This document shows, in pieces, positions 8,834-18,029 of a stretch of DNA of 64,000 bases. Origin of the DNA: Pseudomonas putida (GTDB lineage Bacteria; Pseudomonadota; Gammaproteobacteria; Pseudomonadales; Pseudomonadaceae); assembly GCF_001941965.1 (NCBI RefSeq), contig NZ_MKZO01000058.1:186001-250000 (forward strand), given 5' to 3'. The notes beneath the pieces are model-generated. The model did not search any database, was not told where the DNA came from, and saw only the letters and a program-made list of their open reading frames with translations. The first letter of the stretch is position 1, and the number at the start of each line of letters is the position of its first letter. Position numbers and translations under genes: made by a program.

Positions 8834-8837
8834 TTTC

Positions 8838-9701
8838 ATGACCGCCCAACTGCAAGGCCACACGGCCAGCAAGCTGAGCCGCGTAGACACCCCACCGCTG
8901 TTGCAGGTGGATAACCTCAGCCTGGAGTACCGCACCGCGCAGCGCGTGGTGCGGGCCACCCACCAGGTCAGTTTCGAAGTGGACAAGGGCGATCGCTTCG
9001 TCCTGCTCGGGCCTTCGGGCTGCGGCAAGTCCACCTTGCTCAAGGCGGTCGGCGGCTTCATCGAGCCGAGCGAAGGCAGCATCCGCCTGCAAGGCCAGGC
9101 GGTGCATGGTCCGGGGCCTGACCGTATCGTGGTGTTCCAGGAGTTCGACCAGTTGCCGCCGTGGAAGACGGTGAAGCAGAACGTCATGTTCCCGCTGCTG
9201 GTGTCCGGCACCCTGAAGCGGGCCGAGGCCGAGGAGCGGGCGCTGGAGTACCTGGAGAAGGTCGGCCTGGCCGCTTTCGCCGACGCCTATCCGCACACCC
9301 TGTCCGGCGGCATGAAGGCACGGGTGTCCATCGCTCGCGCCCTGGCCATGCAGCCGAAGATCCTGCTGATGGACGAGCCCTTCGCCGCCCTCGACGCCCT
9401 GACCCGCCGCAAGATGCAGGAAGAGCTGCTGGCGCTGTGGGAGGAGGTGCGTTTCACCCTGCTGTTCGTCACCCACTCCATCGAGGAAGCCCTGGTGGTG
9501 GGTAACCGCATCCTGCTGCTGTCGCCTCATCCGGGGCGTGTGCGGGCCGAGATCCACAGCCATCAATACGACCTGCACAGCCTCGGCGGCGCCGATTTCC
9601 AGGCCAGTGCCCGGCGCATCCACAGCCTGCTGTTCGAGGACGGCCAGGCCCCGGCCGTCGATACCGAGCTGGGCTTCACCGATATCCGTATCGCCTACTG
9701 A
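8838..9701 (+). CDS. ABC transporter ATP-binding protein
   Basis: This is the ATPase subunit of the organosulfur importer. It has Walker A GPSGCGKST, the signature LSGGMKAR and Walker B LLMDEPFAALD, followed by the switch histidine in FVTHSIEEA. The start is ATG 8838 (MTAQLQGHTASK), with GGGGAG just upstream. An in-frame ATG at 8808 would overlap the binding-protein gene and is less likely. At 287 residues it fits the SsuB/TauB class. Confidence 0.93.
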   Translation: MTAQLQGHTASKLSRVDTPPLLQVDNLSLEYRTAQRVVRATHQVSFEVDKGDRFVLLGPSGCGKSTLLKAVGGFIEPSEGSIRLQGQAVHGPGPDRIVVFQEFDQLPPWKTVKQNVMFPLLVSGTLKRAEAEERALEYLEKVGLAAFADAYPHTLSGGMKARVSIARALAMQPKILLMDEPFAALDALTRRKMQEELLALWEEVRFTLLFVTHSIEEALVVGNRILLLSPHPGRVRAEIHSHQYDLHSLGGADFQASARRIHSLLFEDGQAPAVDTELGFTDIRIAY

Positions 9702-9715
9702 CCGGGAGCTTCACC

Positions 9716-10582
9716 ATGACTATCCAATCCTCCCCGCGTCGGGAATATGAAATCGCCCTGCAGCCGTGGGACGGCGTCGCGCTGGAGCGCGAACTGCCGC
9801 TGATCCAGCGCCTGTGGCAGCACGGCTGGCTGCGCAAGAGCGTGATCCTGTTGTTGATCGCCGTGCTCTGGGAAGCCGCTGCGCGCTACCAGGGCAACGA
9901 CCTGCTGCTGCCGACCTTCCTGCAAACCGCCCAGGCCCTGTGGGACGGCATGCTCAGCGGCGAGCTGCCGGCCAAGGTCGGCGTGTCGCTGGTGGTGCTG
10001 ATCAAGGGCTATGTGCTGGGCATCATCCTGGCCTTCGGCCTGACCAGCCTGGCGGTCTCGACCCAGTTCGGCCGCGACCTGCTCGGCACCCTGACCTCGA
10101 TGTTCAACCCGCTGCCGGCCATCGCGCTGCTGCCGCTTTCGCTGCTGTGGTTCGGCCTGGGCGAGAACAGTCTGATATTCGTGCTGGTGCACTCGGTGCT
10201 GTGGGCGCTGGCGCTGAATACCTACGCCGGTTTCCTCGGGGTCAACGAGACGCTGCGCATGGCCGGGCGCAACTACGGCCTGCGTGGGCTGCGCCTGGTC
10301 CTGCATATCCTGGTGCCGGCGGCGCTGCCGTCGATCCTCTCCGGGCTGAAGATCGGCTGGGCCTTCGCCTGGCGCACGCTGATCGCCGCCGAGCTGGTGT
10401 TCGGCGCCACCAGCGGCAAGGGCGGGCTGGGCTGGTACATCTTCCAGAACCGCAACGAGCTGTACACCGACAAGGTGTTCGCCGGGCTCGCAGTGGTGAT
10501 CCTGATCGGCTTGCTGGTGGAGAGCCTGGTGTTCAACGCATTGGAGCGGGTGACCGTGCGCCGCTGGGGCATGCAACGCTAG
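9716..10582 (+). CDS. ABC transporter permease, SsuC/TauC-like
   Basis: This 288-residue inner-membrane permease has about six hydrophobic segments, beginning at about residue 38 (KSVILLLIAVLWEAAARY). The cytoplasmic coupling motif typical of BPD permeases is seen as ETLRMAGRNYGLRGLRLVLHI, with the EAA-like core read in that segment. It completes the dioxygenase-importer operon. Its stop (10580-10582) directly abuts the stop of the convergent WYL regulator, leaving no intergenic base. Confidence 0.92.
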   Translation: MTIQSSPRREYEIALQPWDGVALERELPLIQRLWQHGWLRKSVILLLIAVLWEAAARYQGNDLLLPTFLQTAQALWDGMLSGELPAKVGVSLVVLIKGYVLGIILAFGLTSLAVSTQFGRDLLGTLTSMFNPLPAIALLPLSLLWFGLGENSLIFVLVHSVLWALALNTYAGFLGVNETLRMAGRNYGLRGLRLVLHILVPAALPSILSGLKIGWAFAWRTLIAAELVFGATSGKGGLGWYIFQNRNELYTDKVFAGLAVVILIGLLVESLVFNALERVTVRRWGMQR

Positions 10583-11593
10583 TCACTCTTCCTGATACGC
10601 CGCCGCCGCACTGCTCAGGGTCTGCGAGATCAACTGGCGCAAGGCCGGCGGCTGTTCCACCACCAGCTCGTCGCCCTGGCTCAGCAGCCACCAGCGCAGG
10701 CTCCAGCTGTTGCTGACCGTGGCCTGCAGGCGGTGGCCGTCTTCCAGGTCGATCAACTGCATGTCCGGCGACAACGGCGTTTCGCGCATCCGGCGGGCCA
10801 GGTTGTCGCTGATCCAGGCATGCAGCTCGATCTTCTCCGCGCTGCCGAACTGCAGGGCGTCGCTGCGCAGGTAGGCGTGCAGGTCGAAGTCGTCCAGGCC
10901 CAGGGCCGGCGTATCGAGCACGCTCAACTGGCGGAAGCGGTGCACGGCGAACTGGCGGATATCCTCGTAGGGCTGCGCCGTGGCGATCAGGTAGGCCACC
11001 TGGCCGCGCTGGATCAGGGCCAGCGGGTTGAGGATCAGCTCGACGCTACGGTCGTGGTGCGCCGAGTAGTACAGGGCCTGCAACTGCTGCTCGTCGAGCA
11101 GGGCCTTCTGCACGGTTTCGAGGATGCTGTCCGAGACCTCCGGCGCGCGCATGTTCATTTCCGGGCGCACGCTGGCGACCTTGTCCAGCCAGCGCGCCGC
11201 CTTGTTTTCCGACGACAGGGTTTCCAGCTTCTGCCGGGCATGGGCGAAGCGCGCATCCAGGCCCTTGAGCATGCTCCCGGGCAGCAGCGGACGCACCGCT
11301 TCCTCGACCAACGCCAGGCTTAATGCCTCGCTGACACTCAGCCCACGCAACTCTACACAGGCATTCGCTGCCCAATACCAACCATAAGGAATGCTGCGGT
11401 CGTTGCGCTCCAGCGGAAAGATCAGCGACAGCTCGTTGAGATCCCTTTCGATACTGCGCTTGCTGATGTTGAAGCCGGCGTCCTTGAGGCGCATCACCAG
11501 TTCCGCGCTGGTAATGCCGGGCGAGCGGCTGGGTAGCTGGCGCAGCAGTTCCCATTGACGACTGAGGGTGGCGCGTGTGGTGGCGGAGGGCAA
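10583..11593 (-). CDS. WYL-domain transcriptional regulator (YafY type)
   Basis: This regulator has an N-terminal winged helix (SRSPGITSAELVMRLKDAGF, then SKRSIERDLNEL) and a WYL-type ligand-sensing region (about residues 145-230, with ALYYSAHHDRSVELILNPL) followed by a C-terminal extension. WYL regulators bind nucleic-acid or nucleotide-like ligands and often control stress or defence genes. The chosen start is TTG (complement at 11591-11593), which has AGGA nine bases upstream and gives 336 residues. An ATG at 11662 has no ribosome-binding site and would add an unusual arginine-rich tail. The gene converges on the importer operon, and no clear target is seen nearby. Confidence 0.82.
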   Translation of the reverse strand: MPSATTRATLSRQWELLRQLPSRSPGITSAELVMRLKDAGFNISKRSIERDLNELSLIFPLERNDRSIPYGWYWAANACVELRGLSVSEALSLALVEEAVRPLLPGSMLKGLDARFAHARQKLETLSSENKAARWLDKVASVRPEMNMRAPEVSDSILETVQKALLDEQQLQALYYSAHHDRSVELILNPLALIQRGQVAYLIATAQPYEDIRQFAVHRFRQLSVLDTPALGLDDFDLHAYLRSDALQFGSAEKIELHAWISDNLARRMRETPLSPDMQLIDLEDGHRLQATVSNSWSLRWWLLSQGDELVVEQPPALRQLISQTLSSAAAAYQEE

Positions 11594-11790
11594 AACGGTG
11601 AGTCCTTGTCTAGGCTTGCGGCGAAAGCGGGGTAATCGCCACAGTGTATGGCAATTTGCCATTAATTTATCCAATTCAGGGATGATCCGTTGAATCGCTC
11701 CGACGAACGCGTTCGCGACAGGTTTTGTCGTGACGCTGCGCAGAATCACGCCTCGACGCCCAGAAGGAAGCCAAGAAGGAGGGCGGTTCC

Positions 11791-12624
11791 ATGAGGATGA
11801 ACATGTCAGCTGCCAGCAATATCTATTCGATGCTCGGGCGCCTGTTGCCGGAGCGGGTGGTACCTGCGCCGGGGCGTGCGCATATGCGGCGGCTGTACAG
11901 CGGCGTGGGCATGCCGGCGCAGCGTGCGGCGCTGGGGGAGAGCTTCAGCCTGGTCAGCCTGCTGGATGAAGCGCCGGATCTGCAGGCGGTCTATGCCGAC
12001 CTGCGGGGGCAGGCGCTGGACGGCAGCGTGGCGGCGCTCAACGACTTGGGCTGGATCTGGCTGAATGGTCGCTATTGGCGCGCCGATCCGGTGCTGGCCG
12101 GGCATCTGCTGCGCATGGCAGCGTTGCAGGGGAGTGCGGTGGCCTGGTTCAACCTCGGGCAGCAGTATTACTTCGGCAAGGGCGTGGAGATCGCCTATGC
12201 CAGTGCGGCCGAGTATTACCGGCATGCCTTCGAGGCGGGGCTGGCGGAAGCGGCGGCGGCGCTGGGGGATCTGTTCGAGGAAGAGGTCTGCGACAGCGAC
12301 GGCGAGTCCAATCCATGGCAGACGGATGCGCGGCGGGCTTATGAGTGGTTTCTGCGCGGGGCTCAGCGGGGTGATGCGCGTTGCCGGTTCGAGGCGGGGT
12401 ATCGCTTGTTGCACGGGTTCCAGGTCAATGCCGACAGCCGGGCCGGGGTGTACTGGCTGGAGCTGGCGGCGGTGGCCGGGGTGGTGCAGGCGGCGGAAGA
12501 GCTGGCCTTGCATTTCCAGGTGGGGGGTAATGAGCTGCGCTATCTGTTCTGGCGCGATCAGGCGATAGGCTTGGGCAGTCCGCTGGCGTTGGCGATGAAG
12601 GTCGAGGATCAGCTTCGCCCCTGA
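11791..12624 (+). CDS. Sel1-repeat / TPR-like protein
   Basis: This 277-residue protein carries tandem Sel1-like helical repeats, e.g. GSAVAWFNLGQQYYFGKG, AEAAAALGDLFEEE and GDARCRFEAGYRLLHG, with spacings near 36 residues. These form protein-interaction solenoids. No signal peptide is evident, so a cytoplasmic location is likely. A strong AAGGAGGG ribosome-binding site lies seven bases before the ATG at 11791; a second ATG at 11797 or 11803 could also be used. Function is unknown. It is flanked by the divergent WYL regulator and a REP pair. Confidence 0.78.
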   Translation: MRMNMSAASNIYSMLGRLLPERVVPAPGRAHMRRLYSGVGMPAQRAALGESFSLVSLLDEAPDLQAVYADLRGQALDGSVAALNDLGWIWLNGRYWRADPVLAGHLLRMAALQGSAVAWFNLGQQYYFGKGVEIAYASAAEYYRHAFEAGLAEAAAALGDLFEEEVCDSDGESNPWQTDARRAYEWFLRGAQRGDARCRFEAGYRLLHGFQVNADSRAGVYWLELAAVAGVVQAAEELALHFQVGGNELRYLFWRDQAIGLGSPLALAMKVEDQLRP

Positions 12625-12654
12625 GGGAACACCCTTCTGAAAACCTGCACAAAA

Positions 12655-12748
12655 CCCTGTGGGAGCTGGCTTGCCAGCGATAGGGCCGGCAATGACAAAG
12701 ATGTTGTCAGGTCTGGCCAAATCGCTGGCAAGCCAGCTCCCACAGGGT
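12655..12748. repeat. Inverted pair of REP elements
   Basis: Two REP cores in opposite orientation (CTGTGGGAGCTGGCTTGCCA and its complement) are separated by about 45 bases, between the Sel1-like gene and the MarR operator. Confidence 0.92.
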
Positions 12749-12811
12749 TCTTCGGTGTCTGGTGGATTGTCATCTCCCAGACGGCTATTGACGCTCCCCG
12801 CACCTTCGACC

Positions 12812-12841
12812 AATATTGATAGTTAGCAAACTATGAATATT
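12812..12841. promoter_or_regulatory. 30-bp palindromic operator upstream of marR-type gene
   Basis: The sequence is a near-perfect inverted repeat: arms AATATTGATAGTT and AACTATGAATATT around AGCA, with a single mismatched position per arm. It ends five bases before the MarR-family ATG. Size and position fit an autorepressor operator for that MarR protein. No good ribosome-binding site is present, so the transcript may be leaderless or weakly translated. Confidence 0.65.
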
Positions 12842-12846
12842 CCCCC

Positions 12847-13299
12847 ATGAAGCTCGAAGCTCTGCAACTGAACACCAGCAGCGGCATGGTCATGGCCAGC
12901 CGCAGTTGGCGGCGCATCTGCCAGACCACCCTGGCGCGCTTCGGTATCAGCGAGGCCTGTGCCGTGCCGCTGCTGATGATCCTGCGCCTCGGCGATGGTG
13001 TGCATCAGGTCGCGGTGGCCCAGGCGGTCGGGGTGGAAAGCCCGTCCCTGGTGCGCCTGCTCGACCAGCTGTGCAACGCCGGCTACGTCTGCCGCTGCGA
13101 AGACCCGGGCGACCGCCGGGCCAAGGCGCTGTCCCTGACCGACCAGGGCCGCGAGCTGGCCGAAGCCATCGAAGGCGAACTGGTGCGCCTGCGCCGCGAC
13201 GTGCTCAAGGACATCCCCGCCGCCGACCTCGAAGCCGCCCTGCGCGTGGTGAAAGCCTTCGAAGAGGCGGCGCAGCGCTCGCCGGGCCTGCCTCTGTGA
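12847..13299 (+). CDS. MarR-family transcriptional regulator
   Basis: This 150-residue winged-helix regulator has the MarR DNA-binding core (HQVAVAQAVGVESPSLVRLL, then the wing CEDPGDRRAKALSLTDQG). MarR proteins are dimeric repressors released by phenolic or other small ligands. It is the first gene of an efflux operon: its stop overlaps the GTG of the FUSC gene by four bases (GTGA), and a 30-bp palindrome sits just upstream. It most likely represses its own operon and is released by a substrate of the pump. Confidence 0.92.
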   Translation: MKLEALQLNTSSGMVMASRSWRRICQTTLARFGISEACAVPLLMILRLGDGVHQVAVAQAVGVESPSLVRLLDQLCNAGYVCRCEDPGDRRAKALSLTDQGRELAEAIEGELVRLRRDVLKDIPAADLEAALRVVKAFEEAAQRSPGLPL

Positions 13300-15383
13300 A
13301 ACACTTCTTCAGCTCGATGCCGCCCGCCCGGGACTGGTTCTACGGCGTGCGCACCTTCGCCGCGTCGATGATCGCCCTGTATATCGCCCTGCTGCTGCAA
13401 CTGCCGCGGCCGTACTGGGCGATGGCAACCGTGTATATCGTCTCCAGCCCCTTCGTCGGCCCGACCAGCTCCAAGGCCCTGTACCGCGCCGTGGGCACCT
13501 TGCTGGGGGCTGCCGGCGCGGTGTTCCTGGTGCCCTTGCTGGTACAGGCGCCGGTGCTGCTGACCCTGGCCGTAGCGCTGTGGACCGCGATCCTGCTGTT
13601 CCTCTCCCTGCACCTGCGCACCGCTAACAGCTACACCCTGATGCTGGCCGGCTACACCCTGCCGATGATCGCCCTGCCGGTGGTGGACAATCCGCAACTG
13701 GTCTTCGATATCGCTTCGTCCCGGGCCCAGGAAATCTGCCTCGGCATCGTCTGCGCGGCGGTGGTCGGTGCATTGTTCTGGCCGCGCCGGTTGACTCCGG
13801 TATTCGTCGGCGCCACCGGCAACTGGTTCAGTGGCGCCATCAGCTACTGCGACACCTTCCTCGCCCGCAATGTCGCCGCCGACACCGTGGCCAGCCTGCG
13901 CGGCTCGATGGTGGCGACCTTCAACACCCTGGAAATGATGATCGGCCAGCTGTCCCATGAAGGCGCACGGCCGCAGACGGTGAAGAACGCCCGCGAACTG
14001 CGCGGCCGGATGATCCACCTGCTGCCGGTGATCGACGCCCTCGACGACGCCTTGCTCGCCCTCGAAGGCCGCGCCCCGGAGCAGGCCGCGCAGCTCAAGG
14101 GCCTGCTCGAAGAAGCCCGCGAATGGCTGCAAGGCACCGCGACAGAGGCCCCGGTAGCCCGCTGGGCAGCTCTGCGGGAAAAGCTCGAACGCCTGCAGCC
14201 CAGCGTCGCCGACCTCGACCAGCGTCCCGGCCTGCTGCTGTCCAACGCCCTCTATCGCCTCGGCGAGTGGGTCGACCTGTGGCAGGACTGCTGCAGCCTC
14301 AAGCACGCCATCGCCAGCGAAGACCTGTCGCCGTGGCGTGCGGTGTACCGGCACTGGCGCCTGGGCCGCCTGACTCCGTTCCTCGACCGCGGCCTGATGC
14401 TCTATTCGGTGTTCTCCACCTTCTCGGCGATCGCCGTGGCCACCGGCCTGTGGATCGCCCTCGGCTGGGCCGACGGTGCCAGCGCGGTGATCCTCGCGGC
14501 GGTGGCGTGCAGCTTCTTCGCCGCCATGGACGACCCGGCGCCGCAGATCTACCGCTTCTTCTTCTGGACCACCCTGTCGGTAGTGTTCGCCAGCCTCTAC
14601 CTGTTCCTGGTTCTGCCCAACCTGCACGACTTCCCGATGCTGGTGCTGGCCTTTGCCGTGCCGTTCATCTGCGTCGGCACCCTGACCGTGCAGCCGCAGT
14701 TCTACCTCGGCACCTTGCTGACCATCGTCAACACGGCGTCCTTCATCAGTATCCAGGGTGCTTACGACGCGGACTTCCTCGCCTTCGTCAACGCCAATAT
14801 CGCCGGCCCCGTGGGCCTGCTGTTCGCCTTTATCTGGACCCTGGTGATGCGCCCGTTCGGTGTCGAGCTGGCGGCCCGGCGCCTGACCCGCTTCAGCTGG
14901 CGCGACATCGTCGGCATGACCCAGCCGGCGACCCTGGCCGAACACCGCCGCCTCGGCGTGCAGATGCTCGACCGCCTGATGCAGCACCTGCCACGCCTGA
15001 GCCAGACCGGCCAGGACAGCGGCGCCGCCCTGCGTGACCTGCGCGTGGGCCTGAACCTCCTGGACCTGCTCGCCTACCTGCCACGGGCGACCCCGGAGCC
15101 CCGTGCGGCGCTGGAGAAAGTCATCGAGGAAGTCGGCGGCCACTTCCAGGCCTGCCTCGACGCCGGTGAACGCCAGCATGCCCCGCCCGCGCTGCTGGGC
15201 AGCATGGAAAAGGCCCGCCGCGCCCTCAACCTCGACGTCATGGAAGGCTGCGCCGAAGCGCGCCTGCACCTGCTCCACGCCCTCAGCGGCCTGCGCCTGG
15301 CGCTGCTGCCAGGGGTCGAAGTGGTGCTGGAACCCGATCCGCAATCGCAACTGCCCTATGGCCTCGACGGAGCACCCCTGTGA
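13296..15383 (+). CDS. FUSC-family inner-membrane efflux protein (AaeB-like)
   Basis: This 695-residue protein has two blocks of hydrophobic helices (about residues 15-150 and 365-510) separated and followed by soluble regions. This is the fusaric-acid-resistance/AaeB layout. It exports aromatic carboxylic acids or related drugs together with a periplasmic adaptor. The start is GTG 13296, overlapping the MarR stop; the product begins KHFFSSMPPARDWFYGVRTF after the initiator. The larger open frame upstream lies inside marR and is discarded. Together with the DUF1656, HlyD and NodT genes downstream it forms a full tripartite pump. The substrate is not determinable. Confidence 0.9.
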   Translation: MKHFFSSMPPARDWFYGVRTFAASMIALYIALLLQLPRPYWAMATVYIVSSPFVGPTSSKALYRAVGTLLGAAGAVFLVPLLVQAPVLLTLAVALWTAILLFLSLHLRTANSYTLMLAGYTLPMIALPVVDNPQLVFDIASSRAQEICLGIVCAAVVGALFWPRRLTPVFVGATGNWFSGAISYCDTFLARNVAADTVASLRGSMVATFNTLEMMIGQLSHEGARPQTVKNARELRGRMIHLLPVIDALDDALLALEGRAPEQAAQLKGLLEEAREWLQGTATEAPVARWAALREKLERLQPSVADLDQRPGLLLSNALYRLGEWVDLWQDCCSLKHAIASEDLSPWRAVYRHWRLGRLTPFLDRGLMLYSVFSTFSAIAVATGLWIALGWADGASAVILAAVACSFFAAMDDPAPQIYRFFFWTTLSVVFASLYLFLVLPNLHDFPMLVLAFAVPFICVGTLTVQPQFYLGTLLTIVNTASFISIQGAYDADFLAFVNANIAGPVGLLFAFIWTLVMRPFGVELAARRLTRFSWRDIVGMTQPATLAEHRRLGVQMLDRLMQHLPRLSQTGQDSGAALRDLRVGLNLLDLLAYLPRATPEPRAALEKVIEEVGGHFQACLDAGERQHAPPALLGSMEKARRALNLDVMEGCAEARLHLLHALSGLRLALLPGVEVVLEPDPQSQLPYGLDGAPL

Positions 15384-15592
15384 TCGGTGAACTGGATATC
15401 AGCGGGGTGTTCCTGCCCACGCTGCTGGTGATGATGCTGGTCAGCTACCTGCTGTTCCTCGGCATCCACGCGGTGCTCAACCGCCTGCATTTCTACCGCC
15501 TGGTCTGGCACCGGGCGTTGTTCAACGTTGCGCTCTACGCCGTGCTGCTTGGCACGCTGGACCACTTTTGCCGAAGCCTGATGCTGCCATGA
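15380..15592 (+). CDS. DUF1656 small membrane protein (AaeX-like)
   Basis: This 70-residue protein has two hydrophobic segments (VFLPTLLVMMLVSYLLFLG and ALFNVALYAVLLGTLDHF). It fits the DUF1656/AaeX family, always found with FUSC pumps. It overlaps the FUSC gene by four bases and the adaptor gene by four bases, so the three are translationally coupled. Its exact role in the pump is unknown. Confidence 0.9.
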   Translation: MIGELDISGVFLPTLLVMMLVSYLLFLGIHAVLNRLHFYRLVWHRALFNVALYAVLLGTLDHFCRSLMLP

Positions 15593-16464
15593 AAAAACCT
15601 TTGTTGACCCTGGGCCGCGTGGTCCTGACGCTGCTGGTAGTGACCCTGGCGACCGTACTGGTCTGGCAGATGGTCCTGTACTACATGTTCGCTCCCTGGA
15701 CCCGCGACGGGCATATCCGCGCCGACGTGATCCAGATCGCCCCCGACGTCTCCGGCCTGATCCAGGAGGTCGCGGTCCGCGACAACCAGCCGATCAAGCG
15801 CGGCGATGTGCTCTTCACCATCGACCAGGACCGCTTCCGCCTGGCCCTGCGCCAGGCCCAGGCAACCCTGGCCGAACGCAAGGAAACCCTGGCCCAGGCG
15901 CAGCGCGAGGCCAGGCGCAACAAGGGCCTGGGCAACCTGGTCGCCGCCGAGCAACTGGAAGAGAGCCAGTCGCGCCAGGCCCGCGCCCAGTCGGCGCTGG
16001 ACGAAGCCCAGGTGGCGGTGGATGCCGCGCAGCTGAACCTCGACCGCTCGGTGATCCGCAGCCCGGTCAATGGCTACCTCAACGACCGTGCGCCGCGGGC
16101 CCACGAGTTCGTCAGTGCCGGGCGCCCGGTGCTGGCGGTGGTGGACAGCGAGTCGTACCACGTCGATGGCTATTTCGAGGAAACCAAGCTGTCCGGCATC
16201 CATGTCGGCCAGGCCGTGGATATCCGCGTGATGGGTGACAACACCCGCCTGCGCGGCCATGTGCAGAGCATCGTCGCCGGCATCGAGGACCGTGACCGCA
16301 GCAGCGGCGCCAACCTGCTGCCCAACGTCAACCCGGCGTTCAGCTGGGTGCGCCTGGCCCAGCGGATTCCGGTACGCATCGCCTTCGACGAAGTGCCGGC
16401 GGACTTCCGCCTGATCGCCGGACGCACCGCCACCGTGTCGATCATCGAGGACGCCCGGCCATGA
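15589..16464 (+). CDS. HlyD-family periplasmic adaptor (AaeA-like)
   Basis: This 291-residue membrane-fusion protein links the FUSC pump to the outer-membrane channel. One N-terminal membrane anchor (VVLTLLVVTLATVLVWQMVL) is followed by a lipoyl half-motif (DVSGLIQEVAVRDNQPIKRG), a coiled-coil hairpin (about residues 85-150, rich in A/Q/E/R) and the second half (LDRSVIRSPVNGYLNDRA). ATG 15589 is chosen because it overlaps the upstream stop in ATGA fashion. Confidence 0.93.
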   Translation: MKKPLLTLGRVVLTLLVVTLATVLVWQMVLYYMFAPWTRDGHIRADVIQIAPDVSGLIQEVAVRDNQPIKRGDVLFTIDQDRFRLALRQAQATLAERKETLAQAQREARRNKGLGNLVAAEQLEESQSRQARAQSALDEAQVAVDAAQLNLDRSVIRSPVNGYLNDRAPRAHEFVSAGRPVLAVVDSESYHVDGYFEETKLSGIHVGQAVDIRVMGDNTRLRGHVQSIVAGIEDRDRSSGANLLPNVNPAFSWVRLAQRIPVRIAFDEVPADFRLIAGRTATVSIIEDARP

Positions 16465-17861
16465 AAAGGCTGTCGTTGCTCGGCCTGAGCCTGATGCTCT
16501 CGGCCTGCCAGATGGTCGGGCCGGATTACCACCTGCCGGAGAAGGCTGCGTTCAACCGTAGCGACCTGCAGGGGCAACTGCGCGCCGATGCCGACAGCGT
16601 GGTCTCGGCACCGGTGCCCAAGGACTGGTGGCGGCTGTACCGCGATGATCGCCTGGACACCCTGGTCAACCAGGCGCTGGCGGCCAACAGCGAGCTGCGC
16701 GTGGCGGCGGCGAACATTGCCCGGGCCCGCGCCCAGGTCGAGGAGGCCGAGGCGCAAGGCGGCTTCAATGGCGGCGTGAAGCTTGGTGCGCAGCGCCTGC
16801 AGGAGTCCGGCGAGGCCTTCCTGCTGGCGGACAAGGTGCCGGTGGCGAATATCGGCGAGGCGATCATCAGCGCGTCCTACCAGTTCGACCTGTGGGGCAC
16901 GCTGAAGCGCGGCGTCGAGGCGGCCCAGGCCAATGCCGACGCGGTGCAGGCGGCGGCGGACACGGCGCGGATCACCGTGGTGGCCGATGTGGTGCGGGCC
17001 TACACCCAGGTTTGCGCGGCCAACGAGGAGTATCACATCGCCCGGGAATTGCTGGACCTGCAGGACCAGAGCGTCAGCCTGACCCGGCGCCTGCGCGATG
17101 CCGGGCGTGGCGACGAGACCCAGGTGACCCGTACCGAGACCCGTTTCAAATCGCTGCGGGCCGAGCTGCCGCGTTACCAGGCGGCGCGGGATGCGGGTTT
17201 GTACACCTTGTCGATGCTGCTGGCCAAACCGGTTGATCAACTGCCGGCCGGCACCGCCGACTGCGCCGAGCTGCCGCATATCGCCCAGCTGTTGCCGGTG
17301 GGTGACGGCGCCGCGCTGCTCAAGCGGCGGCCGGATGTGCGCCGGGCCGAGCGCCTGCTCGCGGCGTCCACCGCGACCATTGGCGTGGCCACCGGGCAGC
17401 TGTATCCGGATATCAGCATCGGCGCGCAGGTGGGGACCATCGGTATCCTGGAAAACCTCGGCAAGCCGGCGACCAATCGCTGGGGCTTCGGCCCGCTGCT
17501 GACCTGGACGGTGCCGACCAATGGCTCGCGGGCGCGGATTCGTGAGGCCGAGGCCAGCACCCAGGCGGCGCTGGCGAACTTCGACGGGGTGGTGTTGAAC
17601 GCCATTCGCGAGACCCAGACCAGCCTGTCGCAATACAGCGCACTGCTGGACCGGCGCGATGCGCTGGAAGAGGCGGAGCGCTCGGCGAAGCTGGCGGCGG
17701 ACCAGACGCACCGCTTCTATCAGGCGGGGCGGGCGTCGTTCCTGGCGGACCTGGAGGCGACCCGGACCTATACCGATATGCGGGCTCAGTTGGCTACAGC
17801 GAATACCCAGGTGGCGATGGGGCAGATCGGGTTGTTCCTGGCCCTTGGTGGTGGCTGGTAG
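16461..17861 (+). CDS. Outer-membrane efflux lipoprotein, NodT family
   Basis: This 466-residue protein is a TolC-type channel of the RND/FUSC outer-membrane family. It has a lipoprotein signal with lipobox LSAC at about residues 15-18 and the hallmark MVGPDY immediately after. Two repeated helical halves follow, with the second containing LLKRRPDVRRAERLLAA. It overlaps the adaptor stop by four bases and ends the operon. It should form the exit duct for the FUSC/HlyD pump. Confidence 0.93.
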   Translation: MKRLSLLGLSLMLSACQMVGPDYHLPEKAAFNRSDLQGQLRADADSVVSAPVPKDWWRLYRDDRLDTLVNQALAANSELRVAAANIARARAQVEEAEAQGGFNGGVKLGAQRLQESGEAFLLADKVPVANIGEAIISASYQFDLWGTLKRGVEAAQANADAVQAAADTARITVVADVVRAYTQVCAANEEYHIARELLDLQDQSVSLTRRLRDAGRGDETQVTRTETRFKSLRAELPRYQAARDAGLYTLSMLLAKPVDQLPAGTADCAELPHIAQLLPVGDGAALLKRRPDVRRAERLLAASTATIGVATGQLYPDISIGAQVGTIGILENLGKPATNRWGFGPLLTWTVPTNGSRARIREAEASTQAALANFDGVVLNAIRETQTSLSQYSALLDRRDALEEAERSAKLAADQTHRFYQAGRASFLADLEATRTYTDMRAQLATANTQVAMGQIGLFLALGGGW

Positions 17862-17865
17862 GCCG

Positions 17866-17945
17866 CCATCGCTGGCAAGCCAGCTCCCACAGTGTCCGCG
17901 GCGCTGCCGAACCCTGTGGGAGCTGGCTTGCCAGCGATGAGGCCC
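17866..17945. repeat. Inverted pair of REP elements
   Basis: Two opposite REP cores (ATCGCTGGCAAGCCAGCTCC and its complement) lie directly after the efflux operon stop, spaced by about 25 bases. Confidence 0.92.
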
Positions 17946-18029
17946 TAAACAACACCACAAATTACCTGGCCTAAACTTTCACTCCTTCAGGCAATCAATC
18001 CCTTATCAACCCGCCCAAAGGAGTGCCCC

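Noticed and set aside
13083..15350. Minus-strand open frame of 755 codons opposite the FUSC gene
   Set aside because: It is fully antisense to a well-supported membrane protein gene and consists mostly of Q/G/A/H/R without family motifs.
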